Program-made: the position numbers and the translations under genes
Origin: an uncultured Selenomonadaceae bacterium
GTDB taxonomy: Bacteria > Bacillota > Negativicutes > Selenomonadales > Selenomonadaceae
Direction: 5' to 3'
Assembly: GCA_905236325.1 (NCBI GenBank)
Contig: CAJOPJ010000149.1
Location: forward strand, 1 to 8,860
DNA length: 8,860 nucleotides
Part shown: piece after piece, positions 1 through 7,135 of the stretch
How positions within the stretch are numbered: the stretch's first letter is position 1
Layout of the letters: each line of letters begins with the position of its first letter
The notes under the pieces: model-generated
Told to the model about the DNA's origin: nothing
Databases searched by the model: none
Seen by the model: the letters and a program-made list of their open reading frames with translations, nothing else

Positions 1-383
1 GCGGCTTGAATGTTTTTCCGGTAAAGCGCGGCGCGGCTGATAAGACTGCTATTAAAACTGCAATTAAAATTTTGAAGTCTGGGCATTGCCTTGGAATTTT
101 TCCTGAAGGCACGCGCAGTAAAACAGGCAAAATTGGCAAGGCTGAATCCGGCGTCAGCGTAATTGCCGCAATGACTAAGGCTAAAATTATTCCGGCGGCA
201 ATTTGTGGCACTGAAAAAATTTTTTCCGCACAAAAAAAATTCCCCGACCTTGCAGTTGTCTTTGGTGAACCTTTGCAGTTCACAGGCAACGCGAAGGACA
301 AGGAAGATTTAAATAACTTCGCACAACAAATTATGTCTGAAGTTGCTAAATTAAAGCAACTTGGCGAAAGTAAAATTATTTAA
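1..383 (+). CDS. plsC: 1-acyl-sn-glycerol-3-phosphate acyltransferase (PlsC family), 5'-truncated by the window edge
   Basis: PlsC transfers an acyl chain to the sn-2 position of lysophosphatidic acid at the inner face of the membrane, giving phosphatidic acid for phospholipid synthesis. The reading frame enters the window at base 3 and ends at TAA 381-383, so 126 residues are visible. The piece begins at the family's second block (LNVFPVKRG). The glycerolipid-binding signature FPEGTRS follows about 30 residues later, and then the block-IV-like IIPAAICG. The catalytic HX4D block and the N-terminal membrane helix must lie upstream of base 1. The family is usually about 190-240 residues, so roughly 70 or more are missing. 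The TTG at base 6 is not a credible start because conserved sequence continues through it. The 3' end overlaps the convergent IIA gene by 8 bases, and no hairpin terminator is visible there. Family assignment is firm; exact acyl specificity cannot be read. Confidence 0.9.
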   Translation, partial: GLNVFPVKRGAADKTAIKTAIKILKSGHCLGIFPEGTRSKTGKIGKAESGVSVIAAMTKAKIIPAAICGTEKIFSAQKKFPDLAVVFGEPLQFTGNAKDKEDLNNFAQQIMSEVAKLKQLGESKII

Positions 384-891
384 CGCTAATATTTATATCT
401 GCGTTTGAGTCGTAAGTAATAATCGCGCCGTTTTCTGTCAAAACACTTTTCAGCGCATCTGCAACAGCGTCGTCGTCGCCGCTAATGTTGACTTTTTTGC
501 CTTTCAGTGCGTCATTACCGGCTTCTTGAATTGTGATTGAGTCGCCGATTTGAATTTTTGGAATAGGTTTATCTTCGACGTGAATACTGCCTTCCATGAG
601 GTCGCCTTCGCCGCCGTCGAATTTGATAATTACGTGACCGAGCGTGCGAATATTGTTATGAACTTCGCCGCCGATTTTGACAATTTTAAATTCACTTCCG
701 GCAATTTTTAAAATGTCGCCGGGCTTGATAACGCCGGTTAATTTGTTACCGCTGTGCAGAACTGAAAATTCGCGCAGTTCAGGCAAAATCATTGAATCGT
801 CAAACAAGACAATCATTTTTATTGCGCTCATAAACTTTGGAACATCGCCGCCTACGCCGACAATTTTAGTTTCATAAAAATTTTTCGACAT
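376..891 (-). CDS. PTS glucitol/sorbitol-type IIA protein with a C-terminal extension
   Basis: Residues 1 to about 126 match the glucitol/sorbitol IIA (SrlB/GutA) fold. The recognisable segments are the block around H46 (SVLHSGNKLTGVIKPGD), NIRTLGHVIIKFDGG at 80-94, and the GSIHV strand. In E. coli SrlB the equivalent histidine in FIHCHGELKG accepts phosphate from HPr and passes it to IIB, so H46 is the expected phosphorylation site. The protein is cytoplasmic. The family is normally about 120 residues. Here residues 128-171 form an additional tail that reads as strand, acidic loop, helix, strand and resembles a short-chain dehydrogenase N-terminus lacking its glycines. No IIB, IIC or sorbitol-phosphate dehydrogenase gene is visible, so transport versus regulatory use is open. 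The ATG is fixed by GGAGGG at 898-903, six bases upstream. It is the third gene of the minus-strand run, 87 bases after nth, and may be read through from it or from a weak own promoter. Confidence 0.85.
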   Translation of the reverse strand: MSKNFYETKIVGVGGDVPKFMSAIKMIVLFDDSMILPELREFSVLHSGNKLTGVIKPGDILKIAGSEFKIVKIGGEVHNNIRTLGHVIIKFDGGEGDLMEGSIHVEDKPIPKIQIGDSITIQEAGNDALKGKKVNISGDDDAVADALKSVLTENGAIITYDSNADINISVK

Positions 892-932
892 CTAAAACCC
901 TCCAAATCGATTAAAAATTTTAATTTTTTGAT

Positions 933-976
933 AATTTTCTGCAAAGCAAATTTTAATCCTGCATTTGCAGAAAATT
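933..976. terminator. 13-bp perfect inverted repeat between nth and the IIA gene (candidate terminator or attenuator)
   Basis: AATTTTCTGCAAA at 933-945 is the exact reverse complement of TTTGCAGAAAATT at 964-976, with an 18-base centre that can add three pairs (946-948 with 960-962, bulging A963). On the plus strand the stem runs straight into T's at 975-980, as in an intrinsic terminator. On the minus strand, the direction of the flanking genes, no U-run follows. It lies 2 bases past the nth stop. It could stop antisense read-through from plsC, or act as a processing or attenuation element for the nth-IIA message. A competing smaller hairpin, CTGCA-TT-TGCAG at 959-970, is also possible. GC content of the stem is low, so strength is doubtful. 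Confidence 0.4.
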
Positions 977-978
977 TT

Positions 979-1605
979 TTATTTTATTGTCGAACTTGGG
1001 CAAATTTTATTTAGCGGACAATCAGCGCATTTTGGATTGCGTGCCTTGCAAATTTCACGACCATGCCAAATAAGCCAATGGTGCGCGTCTGACCATTTTT
1101 CGCGCGGAATTATTTTTTGCAAGCCCAGTTCAACTTCAAGCGGAGTTTTTCCAATCGACAAATTCAGCCGGTTGGACAACCTGAAAACATGCGTATCAAC
1201 TGCGATTGCAGGATTTTTAAATGCAACAGAAGTCACGACATTTGCAGTTTTGCGTCCAACGCCTGGCAGTTTAATAAGCTCCGCAAAGTCGCTTGGAACT
1301 TTGCCGGAATAATTTTTCAACAAAATTTCCGCTGTGCCGATAATGTGCTTAGCTTTTGCGTGATAATAACCGCAAGGCTTGATAATTTTTTCAAGTTCGA
1401 CTTGTCCAAGTTGTAAAATTTTTTCCGGCGTGTTGGCTATTGGAAATAAAATTTGCGTAACTTGATTGACGCGCTTATCTGTGCATTGTGCGGATAAAAT
1501 TACCGCAACCAACAATTCAAATTCTGAATCAAACTTCAATTCCGGAATTGCGCCGCGATATGTTTCTTCCAAAATTTTTAATTCCTCAGCCTGTAAATTT
1601 TTCAT
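979..1605 (-). CDS. nth: Endonuclease III, DNA glycosylase/AP lyase
   Basis: This base-excision repair enzyme removes oxidised pyrimidines from DNA and cleaves the strand at the resulting abasic site by beta-elimination. At 208 residues it is the normal bacterial length (E. coli 211). The helix-hairpin-helix LPGVGRKTANVV carries the catalytic lysine in GRKTAN, and IAVDTHVFR carries the catalytic aspartate. The C-terminus has the four-cysteine iron-sulphur loop with C-x6-C-x2-C-x5-C spacing (CKARNPKCADCPLNKIC), so cluster and active site both look intact. The ATG at 1603-1605 is 3 bases after the stop of the upstream receptor gene. Its weak Shine-Dalgarno (AGCAGG) lies inside the last codons of that gene, which implies translational coupling and a shared transcript. 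I see no separate promoter. Identification is secure. Confidence 0.97.
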   Translation of the reverse strand: MKNLQAEELKILEETYRGAIPELKFDSEFELLVAVILSAQCTDKRVNQVTQILFPIANTPEKILQLGQVELEKIIKPCGYYHAKAKHIIGTAEILLKNYSGKVPSDFAELIKLPGVGRKTANVVTSVAFKNPAIAVDTHVFRLSNRLNLSIGKTPLEVELGLQKIIPREKWSDAHHWLIWHGREICKARNPKCADCPLNKICPSSTIK

Positions 1606-1608
1606 AAC

Positions 1609-4554
1609 TTAACCTGCTTTTGTTGCAACTTCAGCGTTGCGCTTTTCAAAAAAATCTATAAAATCTTCAACCGGCATAGGCTTTGCATTTAAAAAGCCTT
1701 GACCGAGATAACAGCCTAAACTCATAAGCAAATTTTCCTGTTTAGGCGTTTCAATACCTTCGCAAAGAACTTCCATTTTAAGCGCGTGACCAAGCTGAAT
1801 GACTTGGCTTAAAATTTCCTTCATTCTGTCTGAAGTATCTGCGCCTATCAAAACTGACCTGTCAATTTTCATAACTTCCATAGGCAAGCCGCCCAGTAAG
1901 CTGAAGGAGGAATAGCCGCTGCCGAAATCATCAACAGACAATGAAAAGCCAAGTTCGTGCAAGCCATCCACAATATTTTTTGCATTTTGCTGACTGGATT
2001 TGCTGTCGAAGTCACCAAACATTGTTTCTGTAATTTCAAGTTCAATAATGCCTTGAGGCAGGTTATATTTTTCAACAATAGCGCGCATTTTGTCCAAGTA
2101 GCCTTCTTCAGTCATATGCAGGCGCGATTGATTTACTGAAATTGGCACAACTTCCTTGCCGGCTTCAAGGCGCTCTTTTTGTAGTTGAAAGGTTTTTTCT
2201 AAAATATAGTAGTCAACTTGGATTACAAAGCCATTTTCTTCAAACAGCGGAATAAATTTTCCCGGCGGCATAAAGCCATCAACAGGACTAATCCAGCGTA
2301 CTAAGGCTTCTGCGCCAATGATTTTTCGTGTGCGCAAGTCATATTTTGGTTGATAATATGCTTTAAATTCACCATCATGCAAAGCCTGTTCCATTCTGCT
2401 TTCAATGTTGTGTCTGGTTTTAAGCTGTTCTTCCAGTTTTTCATCAAAGACTTTAACAGATTCATTTGACTTGTTGTGACAGGCAGAAAGTGCTCTGTCA
2501 ATGCCTTGTTGAATATAAATTTTTGGTGTGTATTCGGCAATTCCGGCGCGTGTATGCAAAACAATTCGCGCAGAAGCATCGGCAGTGTCGATATATCTGT
2601 AATTTTTGACAATATTTTCTGTCCAAGCTGTAATTTCTTCAATGTCGATATCTTTGCAGAAACAAATTAAATGTTCGACATCAATTCCTGCGGCAATATA
2701 CATTACCGGTTGTTCTTTTTCAAGATGATTTGCCATTTCTTTAAAGCGTTTGTCAATCAACTTGTGACCGGTTTCTTCGGCGACAATTGCGCCTGATTCC
2801 ATTTCAAAAATAACAAAATAAGTCTTTAAGTTTGGTTCAGAATGCAGAAGTTCTCTATATGCGTCAGGAATTTCTTTTTCAAGCCAACTTACATTTGGCA
2901 AGTCGTAGCGTAAATCTGTGTACGCCATGCGTTGAACCATTTCGAAGTGTCTTTGCTGAACTCTGTTTCGATAAATAATGAAACTGCCGATTGCGACTGA
3001 TAACAGCGCAACAAAAATTATTACTTTGATTGGGTGATGATAAATAAGCCAACTTGGCGTTATATTTTGCGTTGCCATTATGTGTTTATTAAGCATATTG
3101 TAAATCCAAGTATTGCTGAAGAGATTAACTTCCTTGTTCAAAATATGCCAAAGGTGGGAATTTTCATAAGCATAAACGCCAAGAGTGCAAGATTCTGTAA
3201 AATAAGTCATTGGAGAAATTTCAATGCCATAAGTGCCTGTTTGAATCATCAAAGGCTGAATTGCGCTTTTCAAGATAAATGTTACATCTGCGCGACCATC
3301 GGCAACTGCTTGCAAACATTCCTCCCAACTGTCACACTGAACAATATTTTTGGAAGGTATTTTTTCATACAAAATGTACTTAGTGTAAAGCATTCTGTCT
3401 ACAACAGCAACGCGTGGATTTTTTGTAATGTCAAGAGCATAGCCTTCACGCGTGGCAGCTACATATTCATAATTTAGGTAGGATTGGGTGACTTCAATAT
3501 TTGCATTTTCTGCCCAAGAATGATCTAAAATTGCGTCCAGAACAATATCAACTCCGCCGCTTTGTATCAAATCGTGCGTTTCTTTGATTGAGTGCGTTTC
3601 GATAATTTCAATTTCAATGCCTAAATCTTCCGCAATTTTATTTGCGATTTCAGGAAACAATCCTACCAAATTGCCACTCTCATCGTGATAGGCAAATGGC
3701 TGATAGTAAATAAAAATAGCGGCTTTAATTTTTTTTCTCTTATCCAAATATTCGCGCTCTTCACGGCTTAAAGTCAATGGAAAAACTTCAGAACGCAAAT
3801 ATTTTTGACTTAACCTTTCGCGTATGCTGGGCTGAATCAAAAGCATTTGATCCATTGCCTTGTCAATTCTGTCATAAAATTCAGGATTAGCATCTTCATG
3901 CAAAAGCAATCTGTAACTTTGCCTGTCAAAAAGTGCAAACGCCTCCTGCGATTTACTCGGCTCTAAAAGCGCGTCAATGTAGCCGTCAATTTCGCCGCGC
4001 TGATAAGCAGCTTTCATTTCGGAAAAATTTTGAAACACAATTTCATCATAAGTAAAACCTTCGGAGCGAGCAATAAGTTCAAAGCCGGGCGTTGGATAGT
4101 TTGCTGTAACTTGACCGATTTTAAGGTGCGGCTTAAGTTCACGATTTTTTATCACAAGTTCCATTGGAAAGTAGCCGATTACATGCGAAGTGCGTTTAGA
4201 TTTTGGAACTTTGCGATAATCGCCCGGCATTGCAGGTATCATATCGACTTCGTAGTTTTGGAAGGCTTCAACCAATTCATTCCAACTTTCGTAGCCGATG
4301 TATTCAAACTGACAATGCGCGTACATTTCCAAAAATTCCATGTACTCATAGCCATAGCCGGTAATGTGATTTTTTTCGTCAACATTGAGAAAACCGGTAC
4401 CTTTTACATAGCCGACTTTATATTCATCATAGCCCCACGGCGAATAAAAATTTTCCGGCAAAACATTTTCCTCCGGTGCGCCTTCAGCTTCAAAAAAATT
4501 TGCCGCTACTGAAAGAAAAAAAATTATTCCTGTCATTAACAAAAATTTTTTCAA
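1609..4554 (-). CDS. Membrane receptor: two solute-binding domains, degenerate GGDEF, intact EAL (c-di-GMP phosphodiesterase)
   Basis: The 981-residue protein begins with a signal peptide (MKKFLLMTGIIFFLSVAAN). Two tandem family-3 solute-binding domains follow at about 40-255 and 275-495, then one transmembrane helix near 510-529. The cytoplasm holds a GGDEF-like domain (about 544-704) and an EAL domain (about 721-969). In the GGDEF-like domain the signature is replaced by AAGIDVE at 621-627, so cyclase activity is not expected. The EAL domain keeps the residues needed to hydrolyse c-di-GMP to pGpG: E749 (EALVRW), N808 (SVNQS), E840 (EITET), D875 and D876 (DDFGSG), K896 (MKIDRS), E932 (CEGIET) and Q952 (GQGF). 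The likely job is to lower c-di-GMP when an extracytoplasmic ligand, perhaps an amino acid, binds; the ligand is unknown. The TTG at 4552-4554 was chosen because AGGAGA sits 7 bases upstream. The ATG at 4587 has no ribosome site and overlaps the promoter -10. It heads the minus-strand operon with nth. Confidence 0.92.
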   Translation of the reverse strand: MKKFLLMTGIIFFLSVAANFFEAEGAPEENVLPENFYSPWGYDEYKVGYVKGTGFLNVDEKNHITGYGYEYMEFLEMYAHCQFEYIGYESWNELVEAFQNYEVDMIPAMPGDYRKVPKSKRTSHVIGYFPMELVIKNRELKPHLKIGQVTANYPTPGFELIARSEGFTYDEIVFQNFSEMKAAYQRGEIDGYIDALLEPSKSQEAFALFDRQSYRLLLHEDANPEFYDRIDKAMDQMLLIQPSIRERLSQKYLRSEVFPLTLSREEREYLDKRKKIKAAIFIYYQPFAYHDESGNLVGLFPEIANKIAEDLGIEIEIIETHSIKETHDLIQSGGVDIVLDAILDHSWAENANIEVTQSYLNYEYVAATREGYALDITKNPRVAVVDRMLYTKYILYEKIPSKNIVQCDSWEECLQAVADGRADVTFILKSAIQPLMIQTGTYGIEISPMTYFTESCTLGVYAYENSHLWHILNKEVNLFSNTWIYNMLNKHIMATQNITPSWLIYHHPIKVIIFVALLSVAIGSFIIYRNRVQQRHFEMVQRMAYTDLRYDLPNVSWLEKEIPDAYRELLHSEPNLKTYFVIFEMESGAIVAEETGHKLIDKRFKEMANHLEKEQPVMYIAAGIDVEHLICFCKDIDIEEITAWTENIVKNYRYIDTADASARIVLHTRAGIAEYTPKIYIQQGIDRALSACHNKSNESVKVFDEKLEEQLKTRHNIESRMEQALHDGEFKAYYQPKYDLRTRKIIGAEALVRWISPVDGFMPPGKFIPLFEENGFVIQVDYYILEKTFQLQKERLEAGKEVVPISVNQSRLHMTEEGYLDKMRAIVEKYNLPQGIIELEITETMFGDFDSKSSQQNAKNIVDGLHELGFSLSVDDFGSGYSSFSLLGGLPMEVMKIDRSVLIGADTSDRMKEILSQVIQLGHALKMEVLCEGIETPKQENLLMSLGCYLGQGFLNAKPMPVEDFIDFFEKRNAEVATKAG

Positions 4555-4561
4555 TTTATCA

Positions 4562-4567
4562 TCTCCT
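4562..4567 (-). promoter_or_regulatory. Ribosome binding site deciding the receptor's TTG start
   Basis: The minus strand reads AGGAGA here, followed by TGATAAA and then TTG at 4554-4552, a 7-base spacer. Starting at this TTG puts MKKFLLMTG directly at the front of a conventional signal peptide. Starting at the upstream ATGs (4587 or 4578) would add charged residues before the signal and would leave this strong site unused inside the gene. Confidence 0.75.
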
Positions 4568-4585
4568 GTCGCGGTCATTTTTAAC

Positions 4586-4594
4586 ATTATAACA
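4586..4594 (-). promoter_or_regulatory. Extended -10 promoter for the receptor-nth operon
   Basis: The minus strand reads TGTTATAAT, a perfect TATAAT with the TGn extension that can substitute for a poor -35. The region 17 bases upstream (CTTTTA) is a weak -35. Transcription would start near 4580, leaving a leader of about 25 bases before the TTG start and its AGGAGA. The element overlaps the ATG at 4585-4587, which argues against that ATG as a start codon. Confidence 0.6.
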
Positions 4595-4688
4595 TTTTTC
4601 AGAATCTTTAAAAGTTTTTTTGTAAAAATTTTTTGTAACAGCCGCTTGACAATTCAACTGCAGAGTTTTTTATTTATCTGAATTTTTG

Positions 4689-4717
4689 TTGAATATTGCA
4701 AGCGCATTTGATATAAT
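4689..4717 (+). promoter_or_regulatory. Sigma-70-type promoter for the metH operon
   Basis: TTGAAT at 4689-4694 and a perfect TATAAT at 4712-4717 are separated by exactly 17 bases. Transcription would begin near 4724, about 28 bases before the ATG at 4752. The leader is too short for a cobalamin, SAM or T-box riboswitch, so none is proposed. A second candidate -35, TTGACA at 4646-4651, lies upstream but has only a poor -10 (TTTATT at 4669-4674). The two divergent promoters share the 197-base gap between the receptor and metH genes, and nothing else is evident in it. Confidence 0.65.
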
Positions 4718-4751
4718 TAACAAAAATTCTATCGAAAAGGAAAATTTTTTT

Positions 4752-7112
4752 ATGATTGAAATTTTTGACGGCGCAATGGGAACAATGCTTCAAGAAGGTG
4801 GACTTAAAGCAGGAGCATGTCCGGAACTTATGAACCTTGACGCGCCCGAAGTTGTAAAAAAAATTCACCGCGCCTACATTGATTCCGGCTCAACAATTAT
4901 TGAAACAAACACTTTCGGCGCAAGCAGTCTGAAACTTTCGCACTATGGACTTGAAAATAAAGTTCGCGAACTGAATTTTGCTGCAGTGCAAATTGCAAAG
5001 TCAGCCGGAAATGTCAAAGTTGCCGGCTCAATCGGTCCTACAGGAAAATTTATTTCGCCGCTGGGCGACTTGGATTTTGAAGACGCGTACAAAATTTTTT
5101 CTGAACAGGCAACAGCTTTAGCAGAAGCCGGCGCAGATTTTTTAATTATCGAAACTTGTATTGATATTCAAGAAATGCGCGTCGCACTTTTAGCTTGTCA
5201 CGATGTTTGCAATTTGCCTGTAATTTGTCAACTTTCCTACAGCGAAGACGGCAGAACTGTTACAGGTACTTCGCCGCGTGAAGCCGCAATAATTTTGGAC
5301 GCAATGGGCGCAGATATTATTGGCGTGAATTGTTCGCTCGGACCGGAACAACTTTTGCCTGTGGTGAAAATTTTAGCCGCAAATACAAATAAACCTATCA
5401 GCGTTCAACCAAATGCAGGTATGCCCTACCTTGAAAAAGGCGTTACAAAATTTCCAATGGACGCTGAAACTTTTGGCAGTTGGGGCACAAAACTTGTCGA
5501 AGCCGGCGCAAGTTATCTTGGCGGCTGTTGCGGTACAACTCCTGCACATATCAAGGCGTTGGCTGAAAATGTTAAAAATCTTGACGCTGTCGAAAGAAAC
5601 TATAAAAAAATTTTGACATTGGCAAGTCGCAGTAAAACAGTTGCGATTGATAAAAATTTGCCGACAGTTTTAATCGGCGAAAGAATCAATCCAACAGGCA
5701 GGAAAAAACTTGCCGCCGAAATCAAGGAAGGTTCATTACTTGGCGTTAAACGTGACGCTGTTAATCAGATAAAAGCCGGCGCAAATTTGCTTGATGTGAA
5801 CATGGGCGTTGGCGGAATCAATCAAGCTAAAGTTATGGCGCAGGCTGTCAAGGAAATTTCACAGATAACTGACGCGCCGCTTGTAATTGATACAGCAGAT
5901 ACTGCCGCACTTGAAGCAGGTTTAAGAAATTATCCCGGACGCGCTTTAATAAATTCTGTCAGTTTTGAACCTGAACGCCTTGAAAAATTTCTGCCACTTG
6001 CTAAAAAATATGGCGCGGCGATTTTGGTTTTGCCTTTGACTGAAAAAGGCGTACCTAAAACTGCAGTTGAGCGCGTCGAAGTTGCTGAAAAAATCATTGA
6101 TGCAGCTAAAAATATCGGACTTAATGACGGCGATTTTTTGCTTGACGCACTGGTTATGACAATTTCGGCTGACAAAAATGCTTGCCTTGAAGTTTTGCAA
6201 ACGCTGAAACTCTACCGCAAAAAATTTGGCTACCCTACAACAATGGGGCTTAGTAATATTTCATTCGGCTTGCCAAATCGTCCGCTGATAAATTCAACAT
6301 TTTTTGCAATGTGTCTTGCGGCAGGACTTGACGCGCCGATTATGAATCCTTACGACGATGCAATGCAAAACGCATTGAAGGCTAGTGCGGCACTTTTGGG
6401 CAACGATGCAAATGGCTTATTATTCAGCAAGCTGGAAGTTCAACCTCAGCAATCCGAACTAAGTAAAAAAACTTTCAGCGGCGATATTTTAAACCAAATT
6501 AAGCAGGCTGTTATTGAAGGCGCGAAAGATGATATTTCAGATTTAGTTGCAAAAGCTATCGCAGAAAATTATAATACAAATGAAATTACCGAAAAATCTT
6601 TAACAGCCGCAATGAACATCATTGGCGAAGATTTCGGCAAAGGAAAAATTTTTCTGCCACAGGTTTTGTTAAGTGCGGAAACTATGAAAGTTGCCTTTGA
6701 CAAACTGAAAGAACTTTTGCCGACTCAAGAAACTAAAACGCTTGGAACTTTTGTAATTGCGACAGTCAAAGGCGATGTTCACGACCTTGGCAAAAATATT
6801 GTCGGCGCGTTAATTTCCAACAGCGGCTTTAAACTTATCGACTTGGGCAAAGATGTTGATTCAGCCGAAATTGTTCGTGCGGCAATTGAAAGTCAAGCTG
6901 ATATTGTCGGACTTTGCGCTTTAATGACGACTACAATGGTTCAGATTGATAAAGTCATTGCGGATTTAAAAAATGCAGGTTGCACAGCAAAAGTTATGGT
7001 TGGTGGCGCAGCACTTACTCAAGACTACGCAGATTCAGCCGGCGCGGACGCTTACGCAAAAGACGGCGTCGCTGCTGTTAAATTAGCAAAAAATTTATTA
7101 AATAAATCTTAA
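4752..7112 (+). CDS. metH: Cobalamin-dependent methionine synthase, short form without the AdoMet activation domain
   Basis: The enzyme moves a methyl group from 5-methyltetrahydrofolate through cobalamin to homocysteine, giving methionine in the cytoplasm. The 786 residues contain three modules. The homocysteine methyltransferase barrel (about 1-290) has the zinc ligands C194 (GVNCSLGP) and C259/C260 (GGCCGTTP). The pterin-binding barrel (about 300-560) has GERINPTG, LLDVNMGVGG and IDTAD. The helical cap and B12-binding domain (about 575-786) has the axial-ligand motif DVHDLG, with H677, and GGAAL. The full E. coli enzyme is about 1227 residues; the AdoMet-binding reactivation domain is absent, as in short MetH proteins of some anaerobes and Thermotoga. 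The ATG at 4752 was chosen over that at 4686 because a promoter -10 lies between them, MIEIFDGAMG matches where the family begins, and AAAGG at 4736-4740 precedes it, though 11 bases away. It is the first gene of a plus-strand operon. A generic homocysteine methyltransferase is unlikely given all three modules. Confidence 0.92.
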   Translation: MIEIFDGAMGTMLQEGGLKAGACPELMNLDAPEVVKKIHRAYIDSGSTIIETNTFGASSLKLSHYGLENKVRELNFAAVQIAKSAGNVKVAGSIGPTGKFISPLGDLDFEDAYKIFSEQATALAEAGADFLIIETCIDIQEMRVALLACHDVCNLPVICQLSYSEDGRTVTGTSPREAAIILDAMGADIIGVNCSLGPEQLLPVVKILAANTNKPISVQPNAGMPYLEKGVTKFPMDAETFGSWGTKLVEAGASYLGGCCGTTPAHIKALAENVKNLDAVERNYKKILTLASRSKTVAIDKNLPTVLIGERINPTGRKKLAAEIKEGSLLGVKRDAVNQIKAGANLLDVNMGVGGINQAKVMAQAVKEISQITDAPLVIDTADTAALEAGLRNYPGRALINSVSFEPERLEKFLPLAKKYGAAILVLPLTEKGVPKTAVERVEVAEKIIDAAKNIGLNDGDFLLDALVMTISADKNACLEVLQTLKLYRKKFGYPTTMGLSNISFGLPNRPLINSTFFAMCLAAGLDAPIMNPYDDAMQNALKASAALLGNDANGLLFSKLEVQPQQSELSKKTFSGDILNQIKQAVIEGAKDDISDLVAKAIAENYNTNEITEKSLTAAMNIIGEDFGKGKIFLPQVLLSAETMKVAFDKLKELLPTQETKTLGTFVIATVKGDVHDLGKNIVGALISNSGFKLIDLGKDVDSAEIVRAAIESQADIVGLCALMTTTMVQIDKVIADLKNAGCTAKVMVGGAALTQDYADSAGADAYAKDGVAAVKLAKNLLNKS

Positions 7113-7135
7113 TCAACCGAAAGGGGAAGATAATT

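Noticed and set aside
905..950. Own promoter for the IIA gene (minus-strand TTGCAG, 16 bases, TAAAAT)
   Set aside because: Both boxes are weak, lie in AT-rich sequence and overlap the inverted repeat; not strong enough to list as a feature.
4030..4512. 160-codon open frame on the plus strand inside the receptor gene
   Set aside because: It is antisense to a well-supported domain protein, has no ribosome site and no recognisable family; similar antisense or out-of-frame frames at 965-1312, 3034-3477, 5930-6175 and 7078-7464 were dismissed for the same reason.
4689..4701. TTGAATATTGCAA near-palindrome over the metH -35 as an operator
   Set aside because: The symmetry is imperfect and short, and any AATATT in AT-rich DNA gives this look; no second copy or regulator gene supports it.
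4686..4751. Longer MetH start at ATG 4686 (22 extra residues)
   Set aside because: A TATAAT -10 at 4712-4717 with a correctly spaced -35 lies inside this stretch, the extra residues precede the family's usual start, and no Shine-Dalgarno precedes 4686.
4595..4751. A SAM, cobalamin or T-box riboswitch ahead of metH
   Set aside because: From the predicted transcription start there are only about 28 leader bases, and even from the more distant TTGACA there is no conserved riboswitch core or T-box sequence.
5131..7050. Recurring GCCGGCGCA segments in metH as a possible repeat element
   Set aside because: They fall in frame and encode Ala-Gly-Ala at barrel positions; this is codon preference, not a dispersed repeat.
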